Assembly: GCA_002358895.1 (NCBI GenBank)
Contig: DEPR01000030.1
Coordinates: 3,630-9,843 of the forward strand
DNA length: 6,214 nt
Direction: 5' to 3'
Source: Ruminococcus sp. UBA3387
GTDB lineage: Bacteria > Bacillota > Clostridia > Oscillospirales > Ruminococcaceae
Translations under genes and position numbers: made by a program
Part shown: positions 4,818-6,214 of the stretch, piece by piece
Numbering within the stretch: the first letter of the stretch is position 1
Layout: each line of letters opens with the position of its first letter
The notes under the pieces: generated by a model
The model's input: only the letters and a program-made list of their open reading frames with translations
What the model was told of the DNA's origin: nothing
Database searches by the model: none

Positions 4818-6164
4818 ATGTATAGCACAGTGCTGAAATTTCTTCAGGAAAGAAATTATAAAGCAATACACGATTTGTTTGCTGAAATGAACGAAGCCGA
4901 TATCGGTGAAATTTTTCAGGAAATCAATGAAGAAGCCGAAATTCAGAAACACGATTTTATAATGCTGTTCAGACTGCTTGGAAAAGATATGGCAGCAGAC
5001 GTATTTTCTTATATGGATACCGATTCTCAGTATCTTCTTATCAACTCGTTTACAGATAAAGAGCTTCAGAACGTAATTGACGATTTGAACGTAGACGATA
5101 CCGTAGATATTATTGAGGAAATGCCTGCAAATGTGGTTGCACGTATTCTCAAGAATGCAGATACCGAAACAAGAAAACAAATTAACCAGATTTTGAAATA
5201 CCCTAAGGATAGTGCCGGTGCAATTATGACCACCGAGTATGTCTATCTGAGAAAGGATTATACCGTAAACGAAGCTCTTGAATGGATTCGTCACGTGGGT
5301 ATGGTGAAAGAAACGGTTTATACCTTGTATGTAACCGAAAACAGAAAGCTTATCGGCGTGCTTTCAATCCTTGACCTTATTACAGCCGATAGTGATGATA
5401 AAATAGAAGATATAATGGAAACCAACGTTATCTCTGTTGATACACTTGAAGATAACGAAGTGGTTGCATCAATCTTCTCAAAATATGACTTTTTAGCATT
5501 GCCTGTAGTTGATAAAGAAAACCGAATTGTGGGTATTATTACAGTCGATGACGTAATGGACGTTATTGAAGAAGAAACTACAGAGGACTTTTCAAAAATG
5601 GCTGCTATTGCACCAAGTGAGGACGAGTATTTCAAAACTTCGGTTTTCTCCCACGCAAGGAACAGAATTGTGTGGTTGCTGGTGCTGATGCTTTCATCCA
5701 CACTTACAGGACTTGTTATCAGCAAATATGAAGCTGCCTTTGCGGCAATACCACTGCTTGTATCATTTATCCCTATGCTTTCGGGTACAGGTGGTAACTG
5801 TGGTTCTCAGACCTCTGCAATGGTTATCCGTGGTATGACAATCGGTGAAATCGAACTGAAGGATTTCTTCAAAGTGCTTTTCAAGGAATTCAGAATTGCA
5901 CTTATCTGTAGCGCAGTCCTGGCAGTGGTAAACAGTATACGAATTTATTTCACATATGACGATTTCAAACTGGCACTTACTGTAGGTCTTGCGATTATGG
6001 CAACTGTGGTTATGGCGAAGCTTATCGCAGCAATATTGCCAATGGTAGCAAAAAAGTTGAAAATCGACCCTGCAATTATGGCTGCCCCACTTATTACAAC
6101 TATCGTGGATACCTGCTCAGTAATGGTGTTCTTTATGCTGGCAACAGCTATTTTCGGATTATAA
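4818..6164 (+). CDS. mgtE: magnesium transporter/channel MgtE
   Basis: A 448-residue Mg2+-selective channel of the inner membrane that imports Mg2+ down its gradient and closes when cytosolic Mg2+ is high. Residues 1 to about 130 form the acidic helical N domain, which carries paired aspartates (DD at 88-89, 93-94). Two CBS domains follow (about 131-195 and 196-255, the second with LPVVDKENRIVGIITVDDVMDVI). A connecting plug helix precedes five membrane helices from about residue 283. The pore motif PMLSGTGGNCGSQ (319-331) is diagnostic, and Asp431 in TTIVD matches the selectivity-filter aspartate of Thermus MgtE (Asp432). Start choice: AAAGGAGG at 4802-4809, eight bases before ATG 4818, is far better than the in-frame ATG at 4767, which has no ribosome binding site and would add 17 residues outside the family. 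Length is normal. Expression is probably controlled by the leader at 4552-4817. Confidence 0.96.
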   Translation: MYSTVLKFLQERNYKAIHDLFAEMNEADIGEIFQEINEEAEIQKHDFIMLFRLLGKDMAADVFSYMDTDSQYLLINSFTDKELQNVIDDLNVDDTVDIIEEMPANVVARILKNADTETRKQINQILKYPKDSAGAIMTTEYVYLRKDYTVNEALEWIRHVGMVKETVYTLYVTENRKLIGVLSILDLITADSDDKIEDIMETNVISVDTLEDNEVVASIFSKYDFLALPVVDKENRIVGIITVDDVMDVIEEETTEDFSKMAAIAPSEDEYFKTSVFSHARNRIVWLLVLMLSSTLTGLVISKYEAAFAAIPLLVSFIPMLSGTGGNCGSQTSAMVIRGMTIGEIELKDFFKVLFKEFRIALICSAVLAVVNSIRIYFTYDDFKLALTVGLAIMATVVMAKLIAAILPMVAKKLKIDPAIMAAPLITTIVDTCSVMVFFMLATAIFGL

Positions 6165-6165
6165 A

Positions 6166-6209
6166 AAAAGCCGTGAACTGTTAAGGGTAACGTTCATATA
6201 GAAGCTTTT
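6166..6209 (+). terminator. possible terminator hairpin after mgtE
   Basis: GTGAAC (6173-6178) pairs with GTTCAT (6192-6197), continued after a bulged T by GTTA (6180-6183) with TAAC (6188-6191) and an AGGG loop. Flanking AAAAGC and GCTTTT could extend the helix across a bulge. There is no uninterrupted T-run and the window ends at 6214, so this is tentative. Confidence 0.4.
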
Positions 6210-6214
6210 ATATG

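Noticed and set aside
1..6214. CRISPR array, insertion sequence, phage or defence genes, tRNA/rRNA
   Set aside because: No regularly spaced repeats, transposase, terminal inverted repeats, tRNA-like cloverleaf or rRNA sequence was seen; gene content is housekeeping plus the SCIFF unit.

Overview
The window reads as chromosomal DNA of a low-to-moderate GC Clostridia (Firmicutes) bacterium, plausibly a gut Oscillospiraceae/Ruminococcaceae or Lachnospiraceae relative. The grounds are a six-cysteine SCIFF peptide with its radical SAM maturase (a near-universal clostridial pair), strong AGGAGG-type ribosome binding sites, consensus sigma-A promoters, and an NfnA-type flavoprotein. The genus assignment is inference only.

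Layout. (1) 1-653, minus strand: 5' part of a ferredoxin-NADP reductase/dihydroorotate dehydrogenase electron-transfer-like FAD/NAD(P) subunit, cut by the window edge, with its promoter at 694-722. (2) 814-1218, plus: a four-helix membrane protein of the TIGR04086/YrzE type. (3) 1320-1463 and 1541-2914, plus: the SCIFF precursor peptide scfA (too short to be found easily) and its rSAM/SPASM maturase scfB. They are separated by a clean intrinsic terminator that should lower maturase expression relative to peptide. (4) 2925-3056: a non-coding stretch that folds into hairpins and ends in a strong terminator, either a structured 3' UTR or a small RNA of unrecognised family. (5) 3061-4428, minus: an 11-helix sodium-dependent NSS/SNF amino-acid symporter. 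(6) 4429-4817: divergent promoters, both close to consensus, and a ~265-nt leader for the next gene. (7) 4818-6164, plus: the magnesium transporter/channel mgtE, followed by a possible terminator running into the window end.

How the genes work together. scfA and scfB form a known RiPP (thioether, ranthipeptide-type) unit, and the membrane protein beside them is a possible but unproven partner. The NfnA-like gene, the symporter and mgtE look like ordinary housekeeping genes that merely lie nearby.

The least ordinary part is the mgtE leader. It carries a short ORF of 23 codons (4597-4668) with an excellent Shine-Dalgarno and tandem in-frame stops, a terminator-like hairpin (4678-4740), a 12-bp long-range complementarity between the ORF and the far side of the terminator, and a second pairing that could act as an antiterminator. 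No recognisable M-box is present. This suggests translation-coupled attenuation of mgtE, which I regard as the best candidate here for undescribed regulation. Several starts were set by hand from ribosome binding sites: GTG at 653 (minus), GTG at 1541 and ATG at 4818.
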